A DNA stretch of 39,319 nucleotides from JABEVB01 sp049965775. Its GTDB lineage: Bacteria > Planctomycetota > Phycisphaerae > WQYP01. Below are positions 1 to 8,308 of the stretch, one piece after another. The position numbers were made by a program, and so were the translations under genes. The notes beneath the pieces were generated by a model. That model did no database searches. It saw only the letters and a list, made by a program, of their open reading frames with translations, and had not been told where the DNA came from. The stretch's first letter is position 1; every line of letters starts with the position of its first letter. The stretch spans positions 1-39,319 of the forward strand of contig JBMFVX010000011.1 of the NCBI GenBank assembly GCA_049965775.1, written 5' to 3'.

Positions 1-75
1 CAGCGTTGCGCGATCCATCCTCCTTATTATCGGACAATAACCACAAATGGTATCAGTTATTTATTTACAGGCCCT
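1..75 (-). mobile_element. Terminal end of an insertion sequence at the left window edge
   Basis: Bases 2-75 are the exact reverse complement of 39246-39319, a 74-bp perfect inverted repeat between the two window edges. Read outward on the - strand, the element begins AGGGCCTGTAAATAAATAAC and, about 55 bases in, has AGGAGG directly followed by an ATG-GAT-CGC-GCA-ACG frame, which could be the transposase start. The ends loosely resemble IS256-type (Mutator) termini, but the family call is tentative because no transposase body is visible. The junction with the next element is exactly at 75/76. The likely reason the window stops here is a repeat that the assembler could not cross. Confidence 0.7.
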
Positions 76-363
76 AAAGGTCAATCGGCGATACCCTTCG
101 AGCGGATGCTGCCGCTCGAAGTCGAGAATGGCCTGTTTTTCGGCTGGGGTAAGCCAATGGTCGCGTGGTATCCATGCGTTGTGCTCGTTGACCTTTCCAA
201 AGCGTTGTTTCCAATGGTGGAACTTGCTGGCCGCGAGTCCCAACCACTGTATGAACTGCCTCATGGGCAGACCGGTGCGGGTTGACCAGCGGTTGACAAA
301 GTCCACCACCTGGTCACGTATATCATGCGGGGTCCACTGGCCGTTCAGATCAGGCCAAGTTTT
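76..363 (-). pseudogene. IS3-family transposase orfB, disrupted
   Basis: This frame encodes the N-terminal region of an IS3-family OrfB, including W-x-PHDIRDQVVDFVNRW and the family-typical HPLEGYRRLTF stretch just before the core DDE domain. It has no start codon of its own: a stop lies in frame at 367-369. It can only be made as an OrfAB fusion through -1 slippage on the A run at 360-368. Immediately after the LTF residues (codon 76-78) the frame enters the edge insertion sequence and stops after three foreign codons. The catalytic domain is absent, so the product cannot be an active transposase. Confidence 0.8.
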
Positions 364-665
364 TTTTTAAGAGCGATATGTTCGCCCATGAGTTCAGCCA
401 TGACTTCGTTTTTCTGCTGGAGTTTGGCCTCTGCGGCTGCGAGCTTCTTGGCTTCGGTCGTAGGGCGCGGGGCGGCGGCTGCGGAGGCGGCATTGAATAC
501 CATGGCCCCCTGCTCGAATAGCTTTTTCTGCCATTCGTAGAACATGCCGGGCGAGATGCCATGTTTTTGGCACACATCCGATACGCTGACTCCTTCAAGC
601 AGGGCCTCTCTCAAGATAGCGATCTTTTCACTTCCGGTGTAACTGCGACGGGGGGTGCTGGACAT
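345..665 (-). CDS. IS3-family transposase OrfA (DNA-binding subunit)
   Basis: This 106-residue protein is typical in length for an IS3-family OrfA. The N-terminal half is a Tnp_1-type helix-turn-helix (RRSYTGSEKIAILREALLEG, then VSVSDVCQKHGISPGMFYEW), followed by an alanine-rich linker and a C-terminal coiled coil of the leucine-zipper type (KKLAAAEAKLQQKNEVMAEL) that normally mediates oligomerisation and contact with OrfB. It ends in LKKKLGLI at the slippery A run that would allow a -1 frameshift into orfB. The ATG at 665 has AGGAG nearby (GGAGTCTGTTT before ATG). With orfB broken, this copy is likely non-autonomous but could still bind related element ends. Confidence 0.85.
   Translation of the reverse strand: MSSTPRRSYTGSEKIAILREALLEGVSVSDVCQKHGISPGMFYEWQKKLFEQGAMVFNAASAAAAPRPTTEAKKLAAAEAKLQQKNEVMAELMGEHIALKKKLGLI
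355..371 (-). promoter_or_regulatory. Programmed -1 frameshift site between IS3 orfA and orfB
   Basis: The - strand reads CTT followed by nine A and then C (A run at 360-368). The orfA frame terminates 20 bases later at 345-347. The orfB frame is offset by -1 and blocked upstream by a TAA at 367-369, so production of the OrfAB fusion needs slippage here. This is the standard expression mode of IS3-family elements. No stimulatory stem-loop was confirmed. Confidence 0.65.
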
Positions 666-734
666 AAACAGACTCCTAAAAACGGCGCCATTGTATCCTT
701 AACGCCAAAAGCCCCCTTGTCCAATTCCGACTGA

Positions 735-1160
735 AGCAAGACAGAACGTTATGCCGATACGTTGGCATCCGCCCAATGTGGCAAGCCATTAAAGGAACTC
801 GCCGAGCCGATCTGTCGCCCGGTTCGGTATGGCAAGCGTCCGGTGCGGGGACTCAACCCATGGGAAAGGGAAGATGCCCGCCTGCTGGAAACAGTCAATC
901 GTGGAGAATTCACGATCAATGGATTCCGAAATCGCGACTTGCGGAACCATCTGTATGACCATCCGACAAAAGATATCAAGGAACAGCGCCGCCGCAGTGC
1001 CGCGATCACCCGGAAACTGCGCCAACTGCGGGCGCACGGCTTAATCAAAAAAGTCCCAAAAACTCATCGTTATGTGCTGACCGAAAGAGGGCGTGAAATT
1101 ATCACCAGCCTGCTGGCTGCACGCTCGGCAACGGCGGAAATGCTGATGAAAGCTGCCTAA
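735..1160 (+). pseudogene. 5'-truncated winged-helix protein tail
   Basis: The open frame runs from a stop at 732-734 to TAA at 1158-1160. The best candidate start is a TTG at 762 without a convincing ribosome site. The translated sequence reads as the C-terminal part of a much longer protein: a proline/arginine linker (RPVRYGKRPVRGLNPWERED), then a winged-helix DNA-binding domain containing FRNRDLRNHLY and LRAHGLIKKVPKTHRYVLTE. From memory this pattern matches the tail of a conserved family of about 400-500 residues that is common in mobile regions of soil and planctomycete genomes, usually annotated hypothetical. Its 5' end is lost at the boundary with the IS3 element, so it is probably a remnant. 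Confidence 0.55.
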
Positions 1161-1467
1161 AAAATCTTTGCACGCTGCGAAGAAATTGACGGTTTGTGGC
1201 ACAGAGATTTGTTTTTTTTCGCTGCACTTTCGTGTGTGCGACTGCAATGGCCGTCCGCCCCGGTGGCCGGCCTAATTGGGGTGGTTTGCATCGCGAGTGG
1301 CAGGGCACTTTAAGCGACCGATGCCAGCGGCTACAATAAGAAGTGTTGGTTGGTCGGCGGTCGGGCATTTGATTGAAGCCAGATGCTTAGAAGGTGCGGT
1401 GTTTGAGTGAAAATGATGCGGTCGCTACGATGTTGGCGGCTTTGCGTAATGGAATCTGGAGTCGCTT
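1161..1467. other. Intergenic region upstream of hsp20
   Basis: About 300 bases between the winged-helix remnant and hsp20. I saw no coding frame with a plausible start. No CIRCE-type inverted repeat (TTAGCACTC-N9-GAGTGCTAA) was seen, so HrcA control of hsp20 is not supported by the sequence. An eight-T run near 1210 is not preceded by a clear GC stem. Confidence 0.5.
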
Positions 1468-1881
1468 ATGAACGAGCTTAAACTCGTCAGCCCGGAAGAA
1501 ATGGCGCTGGGTGGGCGTGGTACGCCGTCTGGCGATACCGTGCTTAATCGAGCGTTCTTTGGATTTTGGACTACCGATTCATGGCGGCCGAGCGTTAATT
1601 TGTATGAAACGCCGGATGCGTTTGTCATTTGTGCGGACATCGCCGGTATGGATAAGGACCGCATTGATGTGCGCGTGGACCAGCGCCAACTCACCATTCG
1701 AGGCCGCCGCAACTGTCCGACGCCGCCGGGAATGTCACGTACAGTAGCGGTGCATTTAATGGAAATTGACCATGGGGTATTTGGTCGCACGGTGGAAATA
1801 CCCGCCAATGTAGACGGCGATGCTATTGCCGCGGAATACAATCAGGGTTTGCTTTGGATAACCCTCCCGAAAGTTGGCTAA
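1468..1881 (+). CDS. Small heat-shock protein, Hsp20/alpha-crystallin family
   Basis: This 137-residue cytoplasmic chaperone of the Hsp20 family would bind unfolding proteins and hold them for refolding. The alpha-crystallin domain spans roughly residues 38-136: WRPSVNLYETPDAFVICADI, then DIAGMDKDRIDVRVDQRQLTIRG, and a final strand GLLWITLPKVG. The protein stops directly after the last strand, so the C-terminal I-x-I/V tail that many Hsp20 oligomers use is missing and assembly may differ. The ATG at 1468 is preceded by TGGAG at a suitable distance. It lies 82 bases upstream of lon on the same strand, a sensible pairing of chaperone and protease, although no shared heat-shock operator was recognised. 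Confidence 0.85.
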   Translation: MNELKLVSPEEMALGGRGTPSGDTVLNRAFFGFWTTDSWRPSVNLYETPDAFVICADIAGMDKDRIDVRVDQRQLTIRGRRNCPTPPGMSRTVAVHLMEIDHGVFGRTVEIPANVDGDAIAAEYNQGLLWITLPKVG

Positions 1882-1963
1882 TATCTGGTTTGATATGTCA
1901 TGCGTTGCGCCTGGGCACGCCTTGCGGCTGCGCTGAATTTGCAACAGGAAGTGAAGTAGACAA

Positions 1964-4870
1964 GTGAAATCAAAAGCATCAAAAAATTCTGTGAATCCAA
2001 TGGCTGCCAAGCGAATTCCTTCAGGCGCCAGAAGCCAGGCCGCTGCCGATCTGCTCGATTTGCTTGAGAAGGCGGCGGACGCGGTTAAACGCGGCGCCGC
2101 GGCTGAAGCCGCAGACGTAGAATCTCCGCAGTCGGATCATAAAAAGCACGATGGGAGCCGTAACGAAGTGCTTTCGACGTCAGCCGGAGTTCGCATGCCG
2201 GCCTCCGACGGGTCGGATCGCTCTGCGGATAAGGCATCGGAGGGCGATGAGCGCACCGCAACGGTAACCGGGCCGTTGGTGCATCAGGTGCGAATTCCTG
2301 ATGAATTGCCGATTCTACCCGTGCGCGAGGCCGTAGCATTTCCAGGGGCGGTTATTCCGTTGACCATCGGTCGCGATAGTAGCCGGCGATTGCTGGATGA
2401 TGTGATGCCGGGCGAAAAAATAATCGGCGTGGTAACGCAGAAAAGTGAATTAGTCGAAAACCCCCAGCCGAGTGATTTGTATACCATGGGGACGGTGGCC
2501 ATCGTTCTTAAGATGCTGCGAGCACCCGAGGGCCACCAGAGCATTGTGGTGCATGGGCTGGTGCGCTTCAAAATTTTGGACGTGGTATCGCAGGACCCTT
2601 ATATGAAGGCGAAGGTGCAACTCCTCCAGGATGAATTGCCGCAGCCAAGTCCGGCGTTTGAACTGTTGGTGCAGACTGTTAAACAGTCGGCCCAGCGGAT
2701 GATAGAGCTAAGCCCCAACATTCCAGATGAAGCCGCCGGCATACTTAACGACATAGACTCGCCGGGCACATTGGCTGATTTCTTAGCGGCCAATCTGCAT
2801 GAGTCTGTTGCGGAAAAGCAGTCCATTCTCGAGGAAATAGGGGTTGAAAACCGCCTGACGCGCGTGCGCGACAAGCTGGCGGTGCGCATCAATCAATTGG
2901 AACTTCAGGAAAAAATTCATAGTCAGGTGCGATCCAGCATAGATAAAACGCAACGAAATTATTTTCTTCAGGAGCAGCTTAAGGCCATACAAAAGGAACT
3001 TGGCCAGGAAGATGAGCAGAGCGGCGAGGTGGCAGATTTGCGCTCGCGCATTGAAGCCGCCCGCGTACCTGCCGTGGTAAAAAAAGAGACCGACCGCGAA
3101 CTCGCCCGTCTGGCAAATATTCCGCAGGCGTCGCCGGAGTTCGGCGTCATACGTTCGTTTTTGGAAACCGTTGCGGAACTGCCTTGGAGCGTCGGCACAC
3201 AGGATGATTTGGATATCGCTCGCGCCAGGCACATTCTCGATCGCGATCATTACGATCTGGAGAAGATCAAAAAGCGTATCATCGAGTTTTTGGCCGTGCG
3301 ACGGCTCAACCCCGGCGGCCGCAGCCCGATCTTGTGCTTTCTTGGGCCGCCCGGGGTCGGCAAGACCAGCCTGGGTAAATCTATCGCGGAGTCGCTGGGG
3401 CGCAAGTTTGTGCGTATGAGTTTGGGCGGAGTGCGCGACGAGGCGGATATCCGCGGCCACCGGCGCACATATATTGGAGCCATGCCCGGTAGAATTATTC
3501 AGGAGCTACGCAAGGCGGGCAGTAACAATCCGGTGATGATGCTGGATGAAATTGACAAGCTCGGTGCTGATTTCCGGGGCGATCCTGCGGCTGCATTGCT
3601 TGAAGTGCTCGACCCGCAGCAAAACAGCACTTTTCAGGATCATTACCTTGGTGTGCCGTTCGACCTGAGCAAGGTAATTTTTATTTGTACGGCCAATTAT
3701 ATGGAGCCTGTGCCGCCAGCGCTTAAAGATCGCATGGAGATTATCGAAATTCCAGGCTATGCACAGCAAGACAAGCTGCTCATCGCGCGGCGCTACCTGG
3801 TGCCCCGGCAACTGCAGGAGAACGGCATCACGCGGCGTCAATGCGAAATTCCGCAGCCGACGCTTAACTACGTGATTGATCACTATACGCGCGAGGCTGG
3901 TGTTCGCAATTTGGAGCGGACGATTGGTTCGGTTATTCGAGGCGTGGCTGCCAAGCTGGCCGAGAACCTACCGGCTGAGAAAAAAGCCGTGGGCAACCAT
4001 AAGCCGCAGCCGCCGGCCGCAGGAGCTGCTGCGCCATCTGTGCTGCCTGCGGCGCCGCACCAGAGCACAGAGCCGACGGCAGGGAAACCGGCCAATCCAG
4101 CGGCATCGGCTGATTCCAAAACCGATGGCGCGACTTTGGACCAACCGATGAGGCCCTCGCCTGTGGTTCAAGCAGCCCTTAAGTTGGCCAAACGGATGGT
4201 TGTCAAGCCAGGCGACCTTCATGCATACCTGGGACCTTCACTATTCGACAGCGAGTTGGCGCTCCGCAGCATGACTCCAGGCGTGGCGACGGGGTTGGCC
4301 TATACACCCTTCGGCGGCGAGATACTTTTTGTTGAAGCCACGAAAATGCCGGGAAAGGGTCATTTGAAATTGACGGGGCAAATCGGCACAGTCATGCGTG
4401 AGTCTGCCCAGGCGGCGTATTCTTTGCTTAAGGCAAATGCCGGGCGGCTGGGCCTTGACGAAAAAGCTTTCGCACACGTTGATGTTCATGTGCATGTGCC
4501 TGCGGGAGCAATTCCGAAAGACGGGCCATCTGCGGGCGTGGCGATGTACACAGCCTTGGCATCGCTGTTTTTGAATCGGCCGGCTCGACCGGAAGTGGCC
4601 ATGACCGGTGAAATAACTTTGCGGGGTTTGGTTCTGCCTATCGGCGGCGTCAAGGAGAAAGTCATTGCGGCCCAGCGGGCTGGCATTAAGATGGTGGTGT
4701 TGCCGCGGCGAAATGAAAAAAATGTCGTGGAGGTGCTCCCTCACGTGCGCAAGGATATTCGCTTTGCTTATGCTGATACGGTGGACGATGTTCTTAAGCA
4801 TGTTTTGGCGGTCGAACGTTCGCGGCGCATGACTAGCGAGCGGAAACACTCGGCAGCGGGCAGGAAATGA
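1964..4870 (+). CDS. lon: ATP-dependent Lon protease with N-terminal extension and long linker
   Basis: LonA-type AAA+ serine protease that degrades damaged and regulatory proteins in the cytoplasm. At 968 residues it is clearly longer than the usual 780-820. Order: a low-complexity extension of about 105 residues, the LON substrate-binding domain (from PDELPILPVREAVAFPGAVI), a coiled-coil region, the AAA module with Walker A GPPGVGKT at 461-468 and MMLDEIDK as Walker B, then an Ala/Pro-rich linker at about residues 680-735, and the protease domain. The catalytic dyad is intact: Ser856 in PKDGPSAG and Lys899 in GGVKEK, with the same 43-residue spacing as in E. coli Lon. The GTG at 1964 follows AGGAAGTGAAG; an ATG at 2000 is an alternative that would remove 12 residues. 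Its stop overlaps lipB. Confidence 0.95.
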   Translation: MKSKASKNSVNPMAAKRIPSGARSQAAADLLDLLEKAADAVKRGAAAEAADVESPQSDHKKHDGSRNEVLSTSAGVRMPASDGSDRSADKASEGDERTATVTGPLVHQVRIPDELPILPVREAVAFPGAVIPLTIGRDSSRRLLDDVMPGEKIIGVVTQKSELVENPQPSDLYTMGTVAIVLKMLRAPEGHQSIVVHGLVRFKILDVVSQDPYMKAKVQLLQDELPQPSPAFELLVQTVKQSAQRMIELSPNIPDEAAGILNDIDSPGTLADFLAANLHESVAEKQSILEEIGVENRLTRVRDKLAVRINQLELQEKIHSQVRSSIDKTQRNYFLQEQLKAIQKELGQEDEQSGEVADLRSRIEAARVPAVVKKETDRELARLANIPQASPEFGVIRSFLETVAELPWSVGTQDDLDIARARHILDRDHYDLEKIKKRIIEFLAVRRLNPGGRSPILCFLGPPGVGKTSLGKSIAESLGRKFVRMSLGGVRDEADIRGHRRTYIGAMPGRIIQELRKAGSNNPVMMLDEIDKLGADFRGDPAAALLEVLDPQQNSTFQDHYLGVPFDLSKVIFICTANYMEPVPPALKDRMEIIEIPGYAQQDKLLIARRYLVPRQLQENGITRRQCEIPQPTLNYVIDHYTREAGVRNLERTIGSVIRGVAAKLAENLPAEKKAVGNHKPQPPAAGAAAPSVLPAAPHQSTEPTAGKPANPAASADSKTDGATLDQPMRPSPVVQAALKLAKRMVVKPGDLHAYLGPSLFDSELALRSMTPGVATGLAYTPFGGEILFVEATKMPGKGHLKLTGQIGTVMRESAQAAYSLLKANAGRLGLDEKAFAHVDVHVHVPAGAIPKDGPSAGVAMYTALASLFLNRPARPEVAMTGEITLRGLVLPIGGVKEKVIAAQRAGIKMVVLPRRNEKNVVEVLPHVRKDIRFAYADTVDDVLKHVLAVERSRRMTSERKHSAAGRK

Positions 4871-5580
4871 TGACGCCACAAAGCGACAGCACCGCTATGC
4901 ACGCTGGACTTCTGCCGGTGTTTGATGGTGGCTTGGTTGAATATGCGGCGGCTCTTGAACGGCAATTGGATTTGCATGCGCGTGTGCTGCAGGGCCAATA
5001 TCCGCGAGGCGCGATGCTGCTGGTGGAGCATCCCGCAGTGATAACGATTGGTCGTCATCCCGGAGCTGAAAAGCATTTGCTGGCAGCGCCGGAATTGTTG
5101 GCGGCCCGCGGTGTGGCGGTACATGATACCGATCGCGGGGGAGATATTACATTTCATGGGCCGGGCCAACTGGTGGCCTATCCAATTATTCCGCTGAATT
5201 TTTATGGATTTGGCCTGCACGATTACATGCGATTTCTGGAGCAGGTGGTGATTGACCTGCTGGCATCGTTTAAGGTAAAGGGGCATCGGCTTGAGGGGGC
5301 AACCGGAGTTTGGGTCTATCCAACAGAACGTACCGCACCGGAAAAAATATGTGCCATGGGCGTAAAACTGCGGCGGTGGGTAAGCTTTCACGGTCTGGCT
5401 CTTAACATCACCACAGACTTAAGCTATTTTGAGTTAATTAATCCATGTGGATTAGGACGGCCGGTTACCTCGCTTGCGAGCGAACTTGGCTCGGCGTGTC
5501 CAGACATGTCGTTGGTGAAATCCCGAATCGCGGCACACGTCGAGCAAGGCTTGGCGGACAGGCTCAATAGACCTTTGTGA
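4867..5580 (+). CDS. lipB: Octanoyl-[ACP]:protein N-octanoyltransferase LipB
   Basis: LipB moves octanoate from acyl-carrier protein to lipoyl domains of enzymes such as pyruvate dehydrogenase and the glycine-cleavage H protein, the first step of lipoic acid synthesis. The 237-residue length is normal. Visible motifs are HPAVITIGRHPGAEKHLL, the acyl-binding RGGDITFHGPGQLVAYPI, KICAMGVKLRRWVSFHGLAL and INPCGL. The catalytic pair is Lys160 (in KICAMG) and Cys194 (in NPCG), spaced 34 residues apart as in E. coli. The ATG start overlaps the lon stop (ATGA), so the two genes are probably translationally coupled. A lipA gene is not in the window. Confidence 0.95.
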   Translation: MMTPQSDSTAMHAGLLPVFDGGLVEYAAALERQLDLHARVLQGQYPRGAMLLVEHPAVITIGRHPGAEKHLLAAPELLAARGVAVHDTDRGGDITFHGPGQLVAYPIIPLNFYGFGLHDYMRFLEQVVIDLLASFKVKGHRLEGATGVWVYPTERTAPEKICAMGVKLRRWVSFHGLALNITTDLSYFELINPCGLGRPVTSLASELGSACPDMSLVKSRIAAHVEQGLADRLNRPL

Positions 5581-5722
5581 ATGATGCTATCGAGGCGCGT
5601 TTACATGGGGCTGCCGGCAAGCATAAGATAGTAGCGTATTTGCATGTTGAACGGGATTGGCAATCGTTTCGTGGAGCTGGTGCGGGAGGGCGAGTGCCGG
5701 CACAAGTTACAGGGGAATGGTA

Positions 5723-5992
5723 ATGGCTGCGGCGAGCACACAACCTGAGACCTACGCTCATGCCCTGCATAATCTATTCGTGGGCGCGGGGGGGCTGTTT
5801 ATTTTTGCCCTGCTGGCTTTTGTGATTGTGCAGTACATTCGTCGTCGCGTGCGTCATGGCGAGCAGGATAATGTCTTTACAGGCTTTACGCTTGCCGATT
5901 TAGAGAAGATGCGCACCAACGGCGAAGTTACCGACGATGAGTACAAACGCATCAAGAAAAAGATGGCGGAGCGATGGGCCCGCAAGCTCTAG
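5723..5992 (+). CDS. Small membrane protein with C-terminal SHOCT domain
   Basis: An 89-residue protein of unknown function. A single transmembrane helix (about residues 19-40, GAGGLFIFALLAFVIVQYI) is followed by a basic patch RRRVRHGEQ and then a SHOCT-type short helical motif (FTLADLEKMRTNGEVTDDEY ... IKKKMAERW), a domain usually found at protein C-termini and thought to mediate oligomerisation or nucleic-acid binding. The ATG at 5723 was chosen because AGGGG lies 7 bases upstream; the ATG at 5717 is too close to that site. It follows lipB by 142 bases on the same strand. The family call comes from the motif pattern; no partner is suggested by the context. Confidence 0.7.
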   Translation: MAAASTQPETYAHALHNLFVGAGGLFIFALLAFVIVQYIRRRVRHGEQDNVFTGFTLADLEKMRTNGEVTDDEYKRIKKKMAERWARKL

Positions 5993-6315
5993 TGATGGCG
6001 ATGCAAATATAAAACCATCGGTCGTAAAACGTTTGGCCAGACTTATTTGCTGTTCTCAAATTCCTGCACCCCCGGAGGGCGGCGGTTACGAGACGACCGA
6101 ACGACAGGTGTCGCATTTTGCGGTGCGAAAGACTATTTGATCGTGCATGTCGCCCGGTGCTGATAACATCAAACAGTTATGGCGAAATTATACTTGCGTA
6201 AACCATAGCGGGAAGGGTAGACTTCTGGCGACGGGGTCGTACCCGCTGCCTTGGCGGGCAGATATTCATACTTGATGACGCAAAACGTAACGCTTTTTTG
6301 GCGAGGAGTTTAGTT
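5993..6315. other. Intergenic region upstream of the RhaT-like gene
   Basis: About 320 bases with no supported gene. A short GC stem (CTGCC-TTGGCG-GGCAG, 6246-6261) lies 55 bases before the RhaT-like start. A GAGGAG ribosome site sits at 6303-6308. No recognisable operator or riboswitch was seen. Confidence 0.45.
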
Positions 6316-7656
6316 ATGTCGGCAGCGGGTACAAGTTTTATTGCAGCGGTAACTTTGCATTGGACTGGCGGGCTGGCATCGGGCAGCTTTTATATACCGT
6401 ACAAGGGCGTGCGAAAGTGGTCGTGGGAAACCTATTGGCTTCTGGGCGGAATATTCAGTTGGCTTGTCGCGCCGACCGTTTTCGCCTGGCTGCTGGTGCC
6501 TAATGTGTGGCATATCGTATTTTCTGCAAAGCCCAGCGTGTTTTGGCTTACCTACCTCTTTGGTGTGCTTTGGGGCTTTGGCGGCTTGACCTTCGGCCTG
6601 ACCATGCGCTACCTGGGGGTGGGCTTGGGCATGGCGGTGGCGTTAAGTTATTGTGCTGCCGTGGGAACCCTGGTGCCGCCGATTTTTCTGGATCATCAAG
6701 GCAGGCAACTCATCAGCACGGGATGGGGGCTTATGACGCTTGTGGGCGTAGCTATTTGTCTTCTTGGCATTGCCGTAGCCGGGTTGGCGGGTGTGGCCAA
6801 AGAGACGGAGCTGTCCGCCGAGGTGAAGAAGGCATCAGTGGCGGAGTTCAGTTTTTTTAAGGGCATTGTAATAGCCACCTTTTCGGGCATCATGAGTGCC
6901 TGCTTCAACTTTGCGCTGGATCGCGGTCAGCCGATTACGGACGCAGCTAAGCAAGCTCATTTGCTGGCGACGGGCCATCATTCTGATTTATGGGCCGGCT
7001 TGCCGACACTAATTGTGATTTTATGGGGCGGCTTGACCACCAATTTTGTATGGTGTGTATTTCTGCACCTAAAAAATAAAAGCGCTCATGAATATCTGGC
7101 CTCCACGGCTCGTGAAGATGAAAATCGTCTGGTTACCGCAGTGGATGGCCCAGGATATACGCAGCCGGCGCAGGCGCAGCGGCCAAATGGCGACCGCGTA
7201 CCGTTGACTCGCAACTACATACTTTGTGCCATGGCAGGCACGTTGTGGTATCTGCAATTTTTCTTCTATCAGATGGGACAATCTAAAATGCCGGAAAAAC
7301 TGGCATTTTCAGGCTGGACCCTGCACATGGCCAGCATCATCATCTTTGCCACCATTTGGGGTATTATTCTCCATGAGTGGCGAGGTACCAGTCGCGTAAC
7401 GCATGCACTGATAACACTGGGCATCATCATTCTGGTATTTTCAACGATCGTGGTGGGTCTGGGCAGCTACCTGCAGGCAAAGGCTAAACCCAAACCGGCT
7501 CCAACAAAGGCGGCTCTGCTAATTCCCAAACAGCCCGCTGGAGGCCATCTTACGGTTGATATTCATAACGACGTTTACGCGGTGTCGCCGGCACTTGGCC
7601 TGCATTCATTACCAGCCTTACTTAACCCGCAAACCTATACGAGGCCGCGGCTGTAA
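6316..7656 (+). CDS. RhaT-like sugar:proton symporter (DMT superfamily)
   Basis: A 446-residue inner-membrane protein with about ten hydrophobic segments, resembling the L-rhamnose/H+ symporter RhaT. Family-like stretches include the N-terminal GGLASGSFYIPYKGVRKWSWETYWL, the GFGGLTFGLTMRYLGVGLGMAVALS region, GIMSACFNFALDRGQPI, and a late segment WYLQFFFYQMGQSKMP followed by SGWTLHMASIIIFATIWGI. RhaT proteins are usually about 340 residues; the extra length here lies in a cytoplasmic loop near residues 255-300 and a C-terminal tail of about 50 residues after the last helix. The substrate is not certain, because no rhamnose catabolic gene is adjacent. The ATG at 6316 follows GAGGAG with 7-base spacing; an in-frame TTG at 6298 lacks such a site. 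Confidence 0.8.
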   Translation: MSAAGTSFIAAVTLHWTGGLASGSFYIPYKGVRKWSWETYWLLGGIFSWLVAPTVFAWLLVPNVWHIVFSAKPSVFWLTYLFGVLWGFGGLTFGLTMRYLGVGLGMAVALSYCAAVGTLVPPIFLDHQGRQLISTGWGLMTLVGVAICLLGIAVAGLAGVAKETELSAEVKKASVAEFSFFKGIVIATFSGIMSACFNFALDRGQPITDAAKQAHLLATGHHSDLWAGLPTLIVILWGGLTTNFVWCVFLHLKNKSAHEYLASTAREDENRLVTAVDGPGYTQPAQAQRPNGDRVPLTRNYILCAMAGTLWYLQFFFYQMGQSKMPEKLAFSGWTLHMASIIIFATIWGIILHEWRGTSRVTHALITLGIIILVFSTIVVGLGSYLQAKAKPKPAPTKAALLIPKQPAGGHLTVDIHNDVYAVSPALGLHSLPALLNPQTYTRPRL

Positions 7657-8308
7657 AAGGTTTTCCAGTGTACTAACCCGGCCAATTGTAGAAGCGTTGA
7701 ATTTCATGATCAGAGAACAATACGCGGGTGGCAAACTTGCGTGTGACATGGAATTATGGCGATAACCGGCACAATTTTGGCGCAGTATGCCCGCAATCGG
7801 GTGAAAAAGTCTGGCCGTGCCCGCACCGGATGGCTTTCGGTATACTTCGGAAATTGCATTTAAGGCGATTTGTTGGTTGCGTTTGATACCAAGTTGATGC
7901 AATGGCGAAAAAGGCAAAGAATGAACCGCACCACAATATCGCTCCAGTGGACAGGGTGCCGCCGGGCATGAACCACGGCGGCTCGTTTTGCGAAGGTATG
8001 TCACAACTCACTACGGATTGATTGTTAAATAAATCCAGCCAGTTTCCGCATGCTCATTCGGGCGAGGATTTGCGGTTGGAAATATTTGGATATCGCTTTT
8101 AAATTCCATAGATGGAATAAATAATTTGTGTTACTTTATTTGTAGTTATTTGGTTTATTTCAGCTTAAAGATATAGCAATAATGATTTTAGTACGATATA
8201 TGAATTAAAAAAGTAATATAAACAATTATATTGAAAATAAAATTAATGCAGAATAAACTACTGGACAAGTGCAAGGTAGTTTAATTCTGACCGCGTCGGA
8301 GGATTGCT
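7657..8308. other. Long intergenic region with AT-rich stretch upstream of GH3
   Basis: About 650 bases between the RhaT-like gene and the GH3 gene. The first 380 bases have composition like the surroundings and include only a weak 39-codon frame (7902-8021) without a ribosome site. From about 8095 to 8275 the base composition shifts sharply to A and T, with many short A/T runs such as GGAATAAATAATTT. This stretch probably contains the GH3 promoter, but too many AT-rich hexamers occur to choose one. A GGAGG ribosome site for GH3 is at 8298-8302. Confidence 0.55.

Larger units (their letters stand above)
76..735 (-). mobile_element. Partial IS3-family insertion sequence (5' part)
   Basis: This is the 5' part of an IS3-family element on the - strand: a complete orfA (345-665) followed by the start of orfB joined through a run of nine A residues. 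The element is cut at 75/76 by the edge insertion sequence, so the DDE catalytic part of the transposase is outside the window or lost. The outer boundary near 735 is estimated from where the neighbouring truncated gene's open frame begins. I could not fix the terminal repeat or a target duplication. Confidence 0.75.

Noticed and set aside
1161..1467. Heat-shock operator (CIRCE) upstream of hsp20
   Set aside because: No TTAGCACTC-N9-GAGTGCTAA repeat or close variant was found.
7618..8004. 128-codon frame on the - strand downstream of the RhaT-like gene
   Set aside because: No recognisable domain, Cys/Arg-rich composition typical of chance frames, and it overlaps the 3' end of the RhaT-like gene.
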